NCBI GenBank assembly: GCA_963802095.1
Contig: CAWDHI010000007.1
Coordinates: 62,001-126,000 of the forward strand
Source of the DNA: CAVVEQ01 sp963802095
GTDB taxonomy: Bacteria; Chloroflexota; Anaerolineae; Anaerolineales; Anaerolineaceae
Length of the DNA stretch: 64,000 bases
Reading direction: 5' to 3'
Made by a program: the position numbers and the translations under genes. Shown here piece after piece: positions 19,081 through 28,869 of this stretch (positions are counted from its first letter, which is position 1; every line of letters begins with the position of its first letter). Under the pieces are notes generated by a model, which made no database searches, was not told where the DNA came from, and worked only from the letters and a program-made list of their open reading frames with translations.

Positions 19081-19851
19081 TTAATCCTGCTTTTCGCCCT
19101 GGATGGGAAAACCGCAAACCCGCAGGGGTTTTAATAAATCCTCTGGGTCCTCCATCCACTGCCCCCACTTTCGCGAAATGTGCTCGGTCCAGGAATAATC
19201 CTCATAGGTGAAGGTTTCTTCCCGACCTTTTTCCAGGCGGATCATCGCTTTTTGCTTGACGTAATATCCCTGGGAAAGGTAACCTTCATCCATCACCTTC
19301 ATCGCTTTCGTGATCATTTCATCGGTCAACTCCGGGTATTCTTCCTCAAAGAGGCTGAATTCCAGCGGGTATCGAGGCCGGGGCGGGTATTCTTCATCGG
19401 GGTATCCCATCGCCAGTTGGACCAGGGGGAAGACCCGCGGAGGAATTTTATACAACTTCCGGAGTTTGGGCGCTTCGTAGGGAGTGTTGCCAAGCAAGCA
19501 GCTCCCCAACCCCAGGCTCTCCCCGGCGATGGTTAGATTTTCCGCAACCAGGGTGGCATCCTGGATACCAAAGAAGAGCAGAGAAAGGTTGTTGGATACT
19601 GTTTTCCATCCCCGGCGGGCCATGATGCGTTCCATGCGGTGCAAATCGACGCAGATGGTGAACATTACAGCGGCATGGAATGGGAGACGCGCGCGGCGGG
19701 TGACAATGAGGCTGCAAAGTTGTCCCGCGAAGGGTGCCTGGAAGCCGGCGCGCGCGATCGTTTCCAGCGTTTCATCATCCAACTTTTGGTCGGTGAATTT
19801 CCGCACAGAGCGGCGGGACATCATAGCATCAATAACCGGGTTGTGGATCAT
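19081..19851 (-). CDS. Nitroreductase family protein (FMN-dependent)
   Basis: Flavin oxidoreductase of 256 residues. The N-terminal MSRRSVRKFTDQKLDDETL is the FMN-phosphate-binding motif of the family, and ESLGLGSCLLGNT is the conserved mid-protein segment. The C-terminal extension of about 70 residues after LAMGYPDEEYPPRPR is longer than in minimal NfsB-type enzymes and resembles the NfsA/FRP side of the family. GGAG lies eight bases before the ATG. The substrate may be nitroaromatics, quinones or flavin; none is indicated by context. Confidence 0.85.
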   Translation of the reverse strand: MIHNPVIDAMMSRRSVRKFTDQKLDDETLETIARAGFQAPFAGQLCSLIVTRRARLPFHAAVMFTICVDLHRMERIMARRGWKTVSNNLSLLFFGIQDATLVAENLTIAGESLGLGSCLLGNTPYEAPKLRKLYKIPPRVFPLVQLAMGYPDEEYPPRPRYPLEFSLFEEEYPELTDEMITKAMKVMDEGYLSQGYYVKQKAMIRLEKGREETFTYEDYSWTEHISRKWGQWMEDPEDLLKPLRVCGFPIQGEKQD

Positions 19852-19871
19852 ATCGACTCCTGAAATGTAAT

Positions 19872-21683
19872 TTAATTCGCAAGCTCACGAAGGCGCTGTG
19901 CCATCAAGAATATGCCCAGGACCACCAGCAATACCACCAGTATTATTTTCCAAAACTCGATCACGATAATGACCGAGGTGATCAATGCAAGGATCAGGGT
20001 CACCCGGGCAACGGTTTGGATGAAAGCTCCCCTCAGGATCGACTCAACAACAACGAACAGTATAAGAATCGCCGCCACCCCTGCCCAGAAGTAAGTTGGG
20101 GCTAGGAAAACCAGCGCAGCGATGGCAAAGAACATCAAGCTGAGACTGATCGCCGCCCAGGTCTCCGCTGCGCGGGCATGACGCATCTCCACGGATTCAA
20201 CTGGAACTGCCATGTGGCGAATGTGGGCATGAGGATTATCCTCGATCCCTGCCTCGATTTGTCTTAATCTCTGTGATAAACCCTGTAGGAGGGCACCGTT
20301 CTCTAATCTTTCACGGCGAAGGTTTTTTAATTCTTCAGCCAAAATGCCAATTCGCTTTTGCAGCAGAGCATAGATTTTAGCCAGGTGGGGGTGGTCCTCG
20401 AGTCCCTTTAATTTCATCCCCATCACTTGAAGTTCAGCAGCTTTTTGAGGAATCAGTGTATTCAATTCCTGCTGGCGTTGGTTGATCTCAGCGCTATTAT
20501 CCCTGAGCAATTTCAAAGCCTGAGGAGGTGGAGGTGTTTTATCCAAACCGGCAAAACCGAGTGGATCGTACCACGAGCTGCGCGGGGAACCGTCGCGGTT
20601 ATACATTGGCCCGGCGGGAGCGTTTTCCCCCGAGACAGGATCGCGGGCGAAGAGTCCCCACAAACCACGGTATTGGCTGACCCAGGGTACCGATTCATCG
20701 ATCACAACAGGGGACCATGCATGTTCCTGTTCAACTCCTATGGATAAGCCGTCGCCACGGGCAAAATCCACGAAGGGGATGCGGAAGGGATTCCCCTCCG
20801 GTTGCCCGAGACTTTCAGTCCAGAATTTACTCAAAGCCTTGGTTATTCCAGATAACCAGTTGGGAAGCGGGAGAGAAACCTCAGCCTGATATTCCCCTGG
20901 CCGGAAGTAGGAGGCATGGGAGCCTGCGCCGGCATATACCACCGGGTGGCCGTTGATCATGTCCAATTGAACACTGTCATCCCACCGGCGGCGAAGATCA
21001 TCCCCGTGGAAATCATGCGAAGCGTAGGCTGCCCATTCCGGGTAGAGCTTGCCCTTTTCCTCAAACAGGTAAAGGGTGATCATTTCCCAATCAGATTCAT
21101 GATCGTTTACGCCATGAAAACCGGAGCGCCAGCTGTTATAGCAGAAGAAAAACCAGTATTGAAGGACGATCCAGCCATTCTGACGAACCACGCGGCCGTA
21201 ATACGTGTATTTCTCTTCCTTTTCATGCATCTTTTCATAGGTAAGTTCGGCTGATGCAGCGGTAGCCGGTGAGACTTTTCCCCGCATCAGCAATGAAAGA
21301 GAAAACAGGGCATCCGTGATTCTTGCGAGGAAACCTCCCCTGGCAAGTCGTCCCATACCGACATGAAATTGATTGTGGAGCTTACGCCGCAGGCGGGATT
21401 GCTGGGTGAGGGCCAGGGCGGATTCTGAAAGGCTGAGGGTTTCGATGAAGCGAAGGAAGTGGATGGTGCCAAATGTTGCAGGGCGTTCCTCAACCAGCTT
21501 CTCGAGGGACATTTCATTCTGAGGCACAAGAGGTTCTTCGCGGCTGTCGGGGTAATGTGCCCACAGGCTGCACTCGGACACGTATCGATCCACATCGAAG
21601 GGAAAAAACTGTTCCCCTTTTGTATATTTGACCACCGGTTCGAACCTGCGCAAGAGTTCGGTATCGGTGCTTTTGACGGGCAT
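19872..21683 (-). CDS. Vps62-like (DUF946-like) protein with coiled coil and C-terminal membrane helices
   Basis: Protein of about 603 residues. The centre contains WFFFCYNSWRSGFHGVNDHE, then ESDWEMITLYL and GHPVVYAGAGSHASYF. This is the pattern of the Vps62/DUF946 family otherwise known mainly from fungi and plants: aromatic strands followed by H-E-x-D-W-E and G-S-H-A. After residue 400 come a Gln/Glu/Leu-rich coiled coil (about 425-500) and three or four hydrophobic helices (520-600). The start at 21681-21683 is preferred to a longer upstream frame because the upstream gene stops 10 bases before it, implying an operon. Function is unknown. Confidence 0.7.
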   Translation of the reverse strand: MPVKSTDTELLRRFEPVVKYTKGEQFFPFDVDRYVSECSLWAHYPDSREEPLVPQNEMSLEKLVEERPATFGTIHFLRFIETLSLSESALALTQQSRLRRKLHNQFHVGMGRLARGGFLARITDALFSLSLLMRGKVSPATAASAELTYEKMHEKEEKYTYYGRVVRQNGWIVLQYWFFFCYNSWRSGFHGVNDHESDWEMITLYLFEEKGKLYPEWAAYASHDFHGDDLRRRWDDSVQLDMINGHPVVYAGAGSHASYFRPGEYQAEVSLPLPNWLSGITKALSKFWTESLGQPEGNPFRIPFVDFARGDGLSIGVEQEHAWSPVVIDESVPWVSQYRGLWGLFARDPVSGENAPAGPMYNRDGSPRSSWYDPLGFAGLDKTPPPPQALKLLRDNSAEINQRQQELNTLIPQKAAELQVMGMKLKGLEDHPHLAKIYALLQKRIGILAEELKNLRRERLENGALLQGLSQRLRQIEAGIEDNPHAHIRHMAVPVESVEMRHARAAETWAAISLSLMFFAIAALVFLAPTYFWAGVAAILILFVVVESILRGAFIQTVARVTLILALITSVIIVIEFWKIILVVLLVVLGIFLMAQRLRELAN

Positions 21684-21693
21684 AAAAACTCGA

Positions 21694-22152
21694 TCAGATG
21701 ATGTCTTCACCGGTATCGCTCCTGATTCCGAAAATACGCTGCACATCCGCCTGGCTGAGGGCGAAAGCGATGACCACATCAGATGCCATGATCACGAAAT
21801 TAGGGTCACCAAAATAAAAATAATCTTCCAGGCCGACCACCATGGAAAATCCCACCCAAGCCATCAGGAAAACCCAGGTCCAGCGGCGCATTTTAAGAAA
21901 GCCCAGCAGGACGACGATCAACCCGATGGCAAGAATTAAATACAACAGGCTTTCAAGGATCGCCTGACCGTGAGGCGTCAGAATGCCATTCAGGAAGATC
22001 GGCTCGGTTTGAATTTTCCTGAGCGAATTCTCCTCGGCTAGCGGTTTGATCGATTGGTAAATGCGGACGAAGAATAATACAACGATCCCTATCGCAATAA
22101 CCGTAACGGCGACCGGCCTTTTCTCACCGGTTTTATTTTTCTTTTTTCCCAC
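21694..22152 (-). CDS. Small membrane protein, operon partner of the Vps62-like gene
   Basis: Protein of 152 residues with a basic N-terminus (MGKKKNKTGEKR) and four hydrophobic segments (15-35, 63-85, 90-110 and a weaker one at 118-137). The start is GTG at 22150-22152 behind a strong AGGAGG site. No family is recognised. It is followed after 10 bases by the Vps62-like gene, so the two are probably expressed together. Confidence 0.72.
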   Translation of the reverse strand: MGKKKNKTGEKRPVAVTVIAIGIVVLFFVRIYQSIKPLAEENSLRKIQTEPIFLNGILTPHGQAILESLLYLILAIGLIVVLLGFLKMRRWTWVFLMAWVGFSMVVGLEDYFYFGDPNFVIMASDVVIAFALSQADVQRIFGIRSDTGEDII

Positions 22153-22216
22153 ACCACACCTCCTGGAAAAATATACCCATTCATTATATCCACGCGAAAA
22201 CGGGAAATCAATAAAA

Positions 22217-22242
22217 AACCCCCTCTTTTCGAAGAGGGGGTT
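22217..22242 (-). terminator. Strong terminator of the surface-protein gene
   Basis: Perfect 11-bp stem AACCCCCTCTT/AAGAGGGGGTT with a TTCG-type loop, followed by TTTTTATT on the minus strand, 10 bases after the stop of the long gene. Confidence 0.92.
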
Positions 22243-22252
22243 ACGTGTACAT

Positions 22253-25200
22253 TTACTCCGTCAGGTTTTCCACCCTGAGCAAAACCGCGCGTACCACCAG
22301 GCGGGAACGGTAGGAGTTCGTCTTTTCATCGTATTCCTTGCAGGTGAGCAGGGTCAGCCAGGGTTTCTCTTCGTGGCGGAAGACGGACATGTCGTTCGGG
22401 TTCACTCTGGCGACCTCCCGAACCTGGTAGACATAACGCAGTCCATTGGATACTACTGCGATCTCCTGCCCCCAGGAAAGCTTGCCTAGGTTGATGAACG
22501 GACCCGGTTGCCCATTGGGAAGGTAGACATGCGCGGTCAGCACGCTATTTCCATCCAGGGTGGGGTAGGCTGTGCCTTCCAACCAACCGGCCTGACTTGA
22601 TAGCCAGGCGAGGTCCCAGGTGCCGTTCTGCAGGGGTATCCCCATCACTGGGAGCTTGACCTGAAGTGCGGGGATCTCCAGATTCAGGTCAATTCGCAGG
22701 GAGTACAATCCCTGCGGCTCGGGACCGATTTTGGTGACCACACCCGGGGTAAAGCCGGTGGCGGGCAGGGTAGCCCCGCGGATGAGCGCATTGAGGGTGA
22801 AAGAAGCCTCCACGCTATAGGTATTGGCAGGATCTCCCGGATCGTAATAGCGCTCGGTCGAAAGAACATTGTGCGGAGAAATCTGGCCGGGGTCTCCGGG
22901 CAGGCTTGTCCATTCCACCGCAGCGGTGTTGGTGACCCCGCCCAAAGTCGGAAGGCTGAGCACAGTAGCCTGGAAACGCACAACGCCGGTACCACCGGAG
23001 AGGGTGAAGTTATCCCACCCCGCAGCCACGGTACGTGTTCCAGCATCGTATCCGCAAGTATCTGCATTTTGTCCACCTGCATTGCAATTGAGGGAGCCAA
23101 GAATGATCCCAAGCTCTACTGGAACCACATCCTGCATCAATGTATCGTATGCGTTGGTGTTGCTATCGCCGGTATGCCGGATGGTTATCGTGTAAGTGAC
23201 CGTATCACCTACGCGGACAAAGGTGAGAGAGGCGTTTTTTTCAATTTCCAGATCAGGTTCCACGATTGAAACTGGTTCGGAAGCACCGGAGATCGGTGTG
23301 CCATTTTCCCAGTTGAACACTGCTGCGTTGTTGAGCGAGACCGGGGGATCTGCATCCTGCTGGTTTTGGATGGCATTTAATACCACCACGCGATAGGTCA
23401 TCGTGAGGGTGATCTCACTTGTGGTGCTGTTGATCAGGGTGCCAAAATCGTAGGTAACCTGGCGTCCCTGGTCCACTTCTGCAGTGCTTCCGGATGGATA
23501 TTCAGCAACCCCTGGATTGGCACAAATATCCGCGAAAGTGCTGGAGGCAGTCAGACCGGCTGACGAGGTGGTAATGCTGTCACAGGCGACGAAGGCGAGA
23601 CCCTGGTCGAGCGTATCCACCACACTGGCGGAATCGAAGGTTCCGGGTGGAATGGTGATGACCACTTCATAATTGAGAACCTCACCGATAGCAACGTTTG
23701 AACCGGTGGTGAAGTCTTCACTGGTATCTGCAAGTGTTTTTACGAGTGCATTGGGGTCGGATTGGATAATGAGGGTATTTTCCGTATCGGAATTGTTATC
23801 GGGATCGGGATCACTGGATAAGGCTGAGACGGTGGCAGTATTTTGAAGCGTGGCAGGAGAAGAGGGTGCCGTGACCGTGATCGTGATATCCGGTGCAGTA
23901 CCTACGGACAGATTTCCACGCATGCAGGTTACAGAATGTGTGGGTATATCATAGCTGCAGGACCATCCGGTTCCAGATGACGAGACATGGATCACTTCGG
24001 ATGGTAGGTCATCTACAACGCTCACATTGATTGCCGCATCTGGCCCAGCGTTGGAAACCTCCAACGTGTAGGTTATTTGCTGGTTCACTTCCACCGGATC
24101 AGTGCTGTCTGATTTTGTGATCGCAAGGTCAGCGATGACATCCGTTACCTCAACAGTTTCTGCATCAGTATCGCTGGTCGAATTACCTTCGTTATCCTCT
24201 ACAGTCACATTGGAAGTATTGGTGTAGGTGCCTACATCGGTATGATTGACAGTGTATGTGCAGCTGACCGAAGTATCTGCGGCGAGGGTATCCCCAATTA
24301 AGTCTGAGCAGTCTGAGAAATCCGTGCTTGTGGAATTGGAATCGGTAATTCCGGTAACCATGAATTCTTCCAGACCATTGTTCGCGATTTCAAGGGTGAA
24401 GATGAAGTCGCCACCCGGTATAGGCAGGGAGGTCGGTACTGCTGATTTCGTTAGAACCACAATGGGCAGGACATCTGTGTAGGTGACGGTGGCGTCGTCT
24501 GTGGCGGTATCGTTATTACCATCGTTATCAGTGACTGTGGCGGAGAAGATGTTCACATGGGTGCCGGGGAAGTCACCGGCCGGGACGGAGAAGGTTGCGT
24601 CGAAGGAGCAGTTAGCGCCGCCCGCGATATCGGTGCTGACCTGGCAGTCGGAATCGCCAGCGAGGGGACCGAACTGATCGTCGCTGAGGGCGGTAATGGT
24701 GGCAGCTTCCGTGCTGTTATTGGTGACGGTATAGGTATAGGTGACCGGACCACCGGTCTCGGGGACGGTCAGGGTACCCGCTACCTTGGTGACAGAGATA
24801 TCGGGCAGGATATCGGAAACAGTGATGGTAACCGTGGCGGAGGATGAGAGGAGGCCGGTGTCAGTAACCTGGACGGTGAGGTTGAATGTGGGGTTGATAC
24901 TGAAATCAAGGAGGATGTTGTTGGCAACAGTGATCTGGCCGGAGGCGGGGTTTATATCGAAGGTGGGTCCGGTATTTCCTGCGATGATGGCGTAGGTGAG
25001 GGTATCCCCTGCATCGGGGTCGGAAGCTATGACCGTACCGACGACTGTGCCATTGGGGCTATTCTCGGCGATGGAGAAGGATTGCGGATTGATTATGGGG
25101 GTCTGGTTAAGGTTAATCGTTGCGGACGTACTGTTCGAAGGGATTGTAAATAAGCCATAAGCGGCAGATGCGGAGGCGGTGTTGGTCACGAATCTGGCGG

Positions 25201-26410
25201 TTACATCAGCAGCCGTCGTAGTATATGTCCCGGTGCAGGTGGTGGATTCACCGGGGTTCAGCGGGCTGGTGGCGCCGGCACAGTTGATATTGCCTGGTAA
25301 TACTCTGTTATCAGATATCGTGTAAGGAGAGGTGAGTACGACGGTGCCGGTATTAGTTAGAGTGTATGTATAAGTAATGTTCTGTCCGGACCCAATAAAA
25401 AAAGTGGGGTTGGCGGTTTTCGCAAGATTAAGGCTGGCAAGATTGATAGTGGTGGAAGCACTATTCGAAGTGTAGGTTGTTCCCCCAAAAATACCCGAGG
25501 CGGTTGCAGTGTTAGTCACTAAACCAGTGGTCACATCTGCAGCGGTTGTAGTATATGTTCTTGAACAGGAAGCAGTGAAACCGTGATACAAAGGGCTGGT
25601 TCCACAGGTGACAGTTTGAGGTGTGAATTTATTATCTGTTACCGTTGGTGATGTTAGATCATTAATACCTGTATTCGTAACCCGATATGTATAAGTGATG
25701 GATTGACCTGCCGCGGTAAAGAAAGTCGGATTTGCAGATTTCGTGATCGATAATTGATTTGGAGGGGTGGTATTGAGATCTGTGACCCACAAATTATAAG
25801 TGTGGCATCCTCTGGCGGACGTATTCCACTGAGTTTCTTCAATGTAGTATTGAGCCGTGGAAGGAGCCGTCCATGTGATAATACTCTCCCGGTAATAATA
25901 GGCACCCTGATACCAAGTTGTATTGCCAACGTCATCATTGAATGCTAATTGGGTTGTTCCATTTGGGGCAAATAAATAGAGTAGTGTATCGTTGGCAAGA
26001 TTATCACCCTGGTTGATATCATTTGTCAGGATTGTTCGAATTTGGTATGTATGGCCACTAATGGCATTAAAGTAAACCCAATCAGCATCAGTTGCCACAG
26101 GATTTGTACGAGATTGCTGGGTTCCATCTGTTGCTATGAGGTTCGCTTGAAGGTAGGTATTATCAGGTTCATGACTATCCGGACCACAGGGATCAGTGAA
26201 ATCCGCAAATATTCGAAAACCACTCTGGAATGATTCCGTTTTTGTTACTGCTTGAACCGTGCTTTGCGGCTGGGCTACCCCCACGACCAAGCCAATCATT
26301 ACCCCCAGGAGGATGATTCCGCACAGGATTTTTTCAAGTTGATTCGAAAAATGACTCAAATTATCTCCGTGGGACCTAAAACATGAATCCCCTGCATGTT
26401 TAATCAGCAT
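22253..26410 (-). CDS. Giant DUF11/cadherin surface protein with LPATG motif and C-terminal sortase domain
   Basis: About 1385 residues. A signal/anchor helix (IILLGVMIGLVVGVAQ) is followed by a PPC-like beta domain, two DUF7507-type repeats (each beginning KSANPTFF or KTANPTFF), a cadherin repeat (ENSPNGTVVGTVIASDPDAG) and four or more DUF11-like domains. LPATG is encoded at 22754-22768. Directly after it comes a sortase fold: substrate-site histidine in VLTAHVYLP, catalytic cysteine in TLLTCKEYDE and arginine in YRSRLVVR, about 63 and 11-13 residues apart. All three sortase residues are therefore present. The open frame extends to a TTG at 26440, but ATG 26408-26410 is a better start. It probably forms surface fibres. 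Confidence 0.85.
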   Translation of the reverse strand: MLIKHAGDSCFRSHGDNLSHFSNQLEKILCGIILLGVMIGLVVGVAQPQSTVQAVTKTESFQSGFRIFADFTDPCGPDSHEPDNTYLQANLIATDGTQQSRTNPVATDADWVYFNAISGHTYQIRTILTNDINQGDNLANDTLLYLFAPNGTTQLAFNDDVGNTTWYQGAYYYRESIITWTAPSTAQYYIEETQWNTSARGCHTYNLWVTDLNTTPPNQLSITKSANPTFFTAAGQSITYTYRVTNTGINDLTSPTVTDNKFTPQTVTCGTSPLYHGFTASCSRTYTTTAADVTTGLVTNTATASGIFGGTTYTSNSASTTINLASLNLAKTANPTFFIGSGQNITYTYTLTNTGTVVLTSPYTISDNRVLPGNINCAGATSPLNPGESTTCTGTYTTTAADVTARFVTNTASASAAYGLFTIPSNSTSATINLNQTPIINPQSFSIAENSPNGTVVGTVIASDPDAGDTLTYAIIAGNTGPTFDINPASGQITVANNILLDFSINPTFNLTVQVTDTGLLSSSATVTITVSDILPDISVTKVAGTLTVPETGGPVTYTYTVTNNSTEAATITALSDDQFGPLAGDSDCQVSTDIAGGANCSFDATFSVPAGDFPGTHVNIFSATVTDNDGNNDTATDDATVTYTDVLPIVVLTKSAVPTSLPIPGGDFIFTLEIANNGLEEFMVTGITDSNSTSTDFSDCSDLIGDTLAADTSVSCTYTVNHTDVGTYTNTSNVTVEDNEGNSTSDTDAETVEVTDVIADLAITKSDSTDPVEVNQQITYTLEVSNAGPDAAINVSVVDDLPSEVIHVSSSGTGWSCSYDIPTHSVTCMRGNLSVGTAPDITITVTAPSSPATLQNTATVSALSSDPDPDNNSDTENTLIIQSDPNALVKTLADTSEDFTTGSNVAIGEVLNYEVVITIPPGTFDSASVVDTLDQGLAFVACDSITTSSAGLTASSTFADICANPGVAEYPSGSTAEVDQGRQVTYDFGTLINSTTSEITLTMTYRVVVLNAIQNQQDADPPVSLNNAAVFNWENGTPISGASEPVSIVEPDLEIEKNASLTFVRVGDTVTYTITIRHTGDSNTNAYDTLMQDVVPVELGIILGSLNCNAGGQNADTCGYDAGTRTVAAGWDNFTLSGGTGVVRFQATVLSLPTLGGVTNTAAVEWTSLPGDPGQISPHNVLSTERYYDPGDPANTYSVEASFTLNALIRGATLPATGFTPGVVTKIGPEPQGLYSLRIDLNLEIPALQVKLPVMGIPLQNGTWDLAWLSSQAGWLEGTAYPTLDGNSVLTAHVYLPNGQPGPFINLGKLSWGQEIAVVSNGLRYVYQVREVARVNPNDMSVFRHEEKPWLTLLTCKEYDEKTNSYRSRLVVRAVLLRVENLTE

Positions 26411-26592
26411 CGATTTATGTTCTTCATCATCCAACCCCAATTATACAAAATATTCTCAAGAATCTGTAAATTTCTTAGGATTCCTTTCAAGGTTGTAAAG
26501 AAGGTCAAATAACGGAATCGCGGGATAGCAACCGAAGAAAAAAATTCAAACCCTGATAGTTTTTGAAAGACCTGCCAAATTAGGATTGACCC

Positions 26593-27771
26593 ATGAGCCT
26601 TGAGCGTAAGTTCTATGAATTGACTCTTCCCGAACGTCTAGCCGAGATCGCCGCGCAAGCCAGGTTGACCTCGGCCGAAGCTGCCTCTCTTTCGGGCGAG
26701 GCTGGCCTCACCCCCGAAATGGCAGACCACATGGTGGAGAATGCCATTGGCGTTTTCGCACTGCCGCTGGGCGTGGCGCGGAATTTCCTGATCAATGGGC
26801 GCGAGGTGCTCGTCCCCATGGCGATCGAAGAGCCTTCGGTGATCGCCGGGGCTTCCTTCATGGCAAAGCTGGCACAGTCCGGCGGCGGTTTCAAAGCGGA
26901 AGCTGATCCACCATTGATGATCGGTCAGATGCAGATTCTGGATTGCCCGGATCGCGCCAATGCCCGCGAAGCTCTTTTAGCCCACCGGGAGGAGATCCTG
27001 TCGGAAGCAGCCGCGGTGGACCCGACCCTGTTGAATCTGGGCGGCGGACCAATAGACCTGGAAGTACGCATGATCGAGGAATCTCCCATAGGAGCCTTCA
27101 TTGTCCTTCATATAATAGTGGATGTACGCGATGCAATGGGGGCAAACGCAGTCAACACCGCCCTGGAAAGGCTGACCCCCCTGATCGAGAGGATCACTTG
27201 CGGGCGGGTGCTGCTGCGGATCCTTTCCAACCTTGCTGAAAAACGCCTCGCCCGGGCTAGCGTGCGCATCCCAGCCGAAGCCCTGGCGTTCGAGGGATTC
27301 AGCGACGAACAGGTGCGGGATGGGATCATCTCCGCATGGGCTTTTGCGGTGGCCGATCCCTACCGGGCGGCAACCCACAATAAGGGCATCATGAACGGTA
27401 TCGACGCGGTGGTCATCGTCACCGGAAACGACTGGCGCGCGGTGGAAGCCGGGGCGCATGCCTACGCTGCCCGCTCGGGGCACTACACCAGCCTCTCCAC
27501 CTGGGGTAGGAATGAATCCGGCGACCTGACCGGTTCGCTCGAGATGCCCTTGGCGGTTGGGATCGTGGGCGGGGCCACCAGGGCTCACCCCGGGGCACAG
27601 GCAGCATTAAAAATGATGGGGGTAAAGACCGCCGGAGAACTGGCGGAGATCATCCTCTCGGTCGGGCTTGCGCAGAACCTGGCTGCCCTGCGCGCCCTGG
27701 CCACCGAAGGCATCCAGCGCGGGCACATGGGGTTGCACACCCGAAAAGAATCCAAAAGGGATGGCAAATGA
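26593..27771 (+). CDS. mvaA: Hydroxymethylglutaryl-CoA reductase, class II type
   Basis: Reduces HMG-CoA to mevalonate (or the reverse), 392 residues. Family motifs are present: ENAIGVFALPLGVARNF (substrate loop), SVIAGASF, DVRDAMGANAVNT (cofactor site, residues 177-189) and a C-terminal region with the catalytic histidine in GIQRGHMGLH. It lacks the membrane anchor of eukaryotic enzymes. It is the first gene of a mevalonate block and overlaps the HMG-CoA synthase gene as ATGA, so its role here is very likely biosynthetic. Confidence 0.95.
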   Translation: MSLERKFYELTLPERLAEIAAQARLTSAEAASLSGEAGLTPEMADHMVENAIGVFALPLGVARNFLINGREVLVPMAIEEPSVIAGASFMAKLAQSGGGFKAEADPPLMIGQMQILDCPDRANAREALLAHREEILSEAAAVDPTLLNLGGGPIDLEVRMIEESPIGAFIVLHIIVDVRDAMGANAVNTALERLTPLIERITCGRVLLRILSNLAEKRLARASVRIPAEALAFEGFSDEQVRDGIISAWAFAVADPYRAATHNKGIMNGIDAVVIVTGNDWRAVEAGAHAYAARSGHYTSLSTWGRNESGDLTGSLEMPLAVGIVGGATRAHPGAQAALKMMGVKTAGELAEIILSVGLAQNLAALRALATEGIQRGHMGLHTRKESKRDGK

Positions 27772-28868
27772 ACGATTCAACCAATCCAACCAATCAAGCT
27801 GCTTCATCGCTTCTCCTCAAACCCGACCGGCAGGTGGGCATTATCGGTTACGGGGCTTATGTGCCGCGCTACCGGTTGCCTGCCACCGAGGTGACCCGCA
27901 TCTGGACCGGCGAGGCGGGCGGCGGACCGGTGACGGAAAAATCGGTACCCGGGCTGGATGAGGATGTGATCACCATGTCCATCGAGGCCGCTCGCAACGC
28001 CCTGGCGCGCGCCGGGATCGACCCCGGTGAGCTGCGCGCGGTGTGGATCGGCTCGGAATCGCACCCCTATTCCGTCAAACCTAGTGGCACTGTGGTGGCC
28101 GAGGCCATTGGCGCCACCCCGCATATCCACGCAGCCGATATGGAATTTGCCTGCAAAGCGGGCACCGAGGCCGTGGTGATGGGTATGGGCCTGGTTGGCT
28201 CGGGAATGGGGAAATATGCGCTCGCCATTGGGATGGATACCGCCCAGGGCAAGCCGGGTGATGCGTTGGAATATACCGCCGCGGCTGGGGGGGCGGCTTT
28301 TATCATCGGTCCCGCGGATGAATCCCTGGCGGTTATTCAATCGGCCTACTCCTACGTGAGTGATACCCCCGATTTCTGGCGGCGGGCGGACGTGAAATAC
28401 CCCGAGCACGGGCAGCGCTTCACCGGTGAGCCAGCCTATTTCAAGCACATCACCGAATCCGCCACCACCCTGATGACCGAAAATGGCACCCACCCCGGCG
28501 ATTACCGCTATGCGGTCTTCCACCAGCCGAACGCCAAGTTCCCCCAGAAGGTGGGGCGCGACCTGGGTTTCAGCGACGAGCAACTCAAACCCGGCTTGCT
28601 GGCTGGGGTGATCGGCAACACCTACGCTGGTGCCTGCCTGATCGGCCTGAGTGCCATCCTGGATAATGCCGAACCGGGAGATCGGATCCTCGCGGCTTCT
28701 TATGGCTCAGGGGCGGGCTCGGATGCCTTTGATATCCTGGTGACGGAGCGGATCCGCGGGCGGCAGGAAAAAGCTCCCTCCACACAGGCGTATATTGCCC
28801 GGCGTACAGAGATCGATTACGGAACCTACGCGCGCTACCGCGGCATCCTGGATATGGGGAACGGCTGA
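27768..28868 (+). CDS. Hydroxymethylglutaryl-CoA synthase, archaeal type
   Basis: Condenses acetyl-CoA with acetoacetyl-CoA to HMG-CoA. Of 366 residues, the first 20 are a variable leader before VGIIGYGAYVPRYRLPA. The catalytic triad of the archaeal/bacterial enzyme is intact: Glu112 in VAEAIGATP, Cys129 in MEFACKAGTEA and His252 in AVFHQPNAKFP. It overlaps mvaA by four bases and is followed after one base by the thiolase-like gene. In archaea this enzyme forms a channelling complex with the thiolase through the DUF35 protein, and all three genes are adjacent here. Confidence 0.95.
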   Translation: MNDSTNPTNQAASSLLLKPDRQVGIIGYGAYVPRYRLPATEVTRIWTGEAGGGPVTEKSVPGLDEDVITMSIEAARNALARAGIDPGELRAVWIGSESHPYSVKPSGTVVAEAIGATPHIHAADMEFACKAGTEAVVMGMGLVGSGMGKYALAIGMDTAQGKPGDALEYTAAAGGAAFIIGPADESLAVIQSAYSYVSDTPDFWRRADVKYPEHGQRFTGEPAYFKHITESATTLMTENGTHPGDYRYAVFHQPNAKFPQKVGRDLGFSDEQLKPGLLAGVIGNTYAGACLIGLSAILDNAEPGDRILAASYGSGAGSDAFDILVTERIRGRQEKAPSTQAYIARRTEIDYGTYARYRGILDMGNG

Positions 28869-28869
28869 G

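Noticed and set aside
27804..28583. 259-residue minus-strand frame opposite HMG-CoA synthase
   Set aside because: No homology; its length reflects GC-rich third positions on the sense strand.
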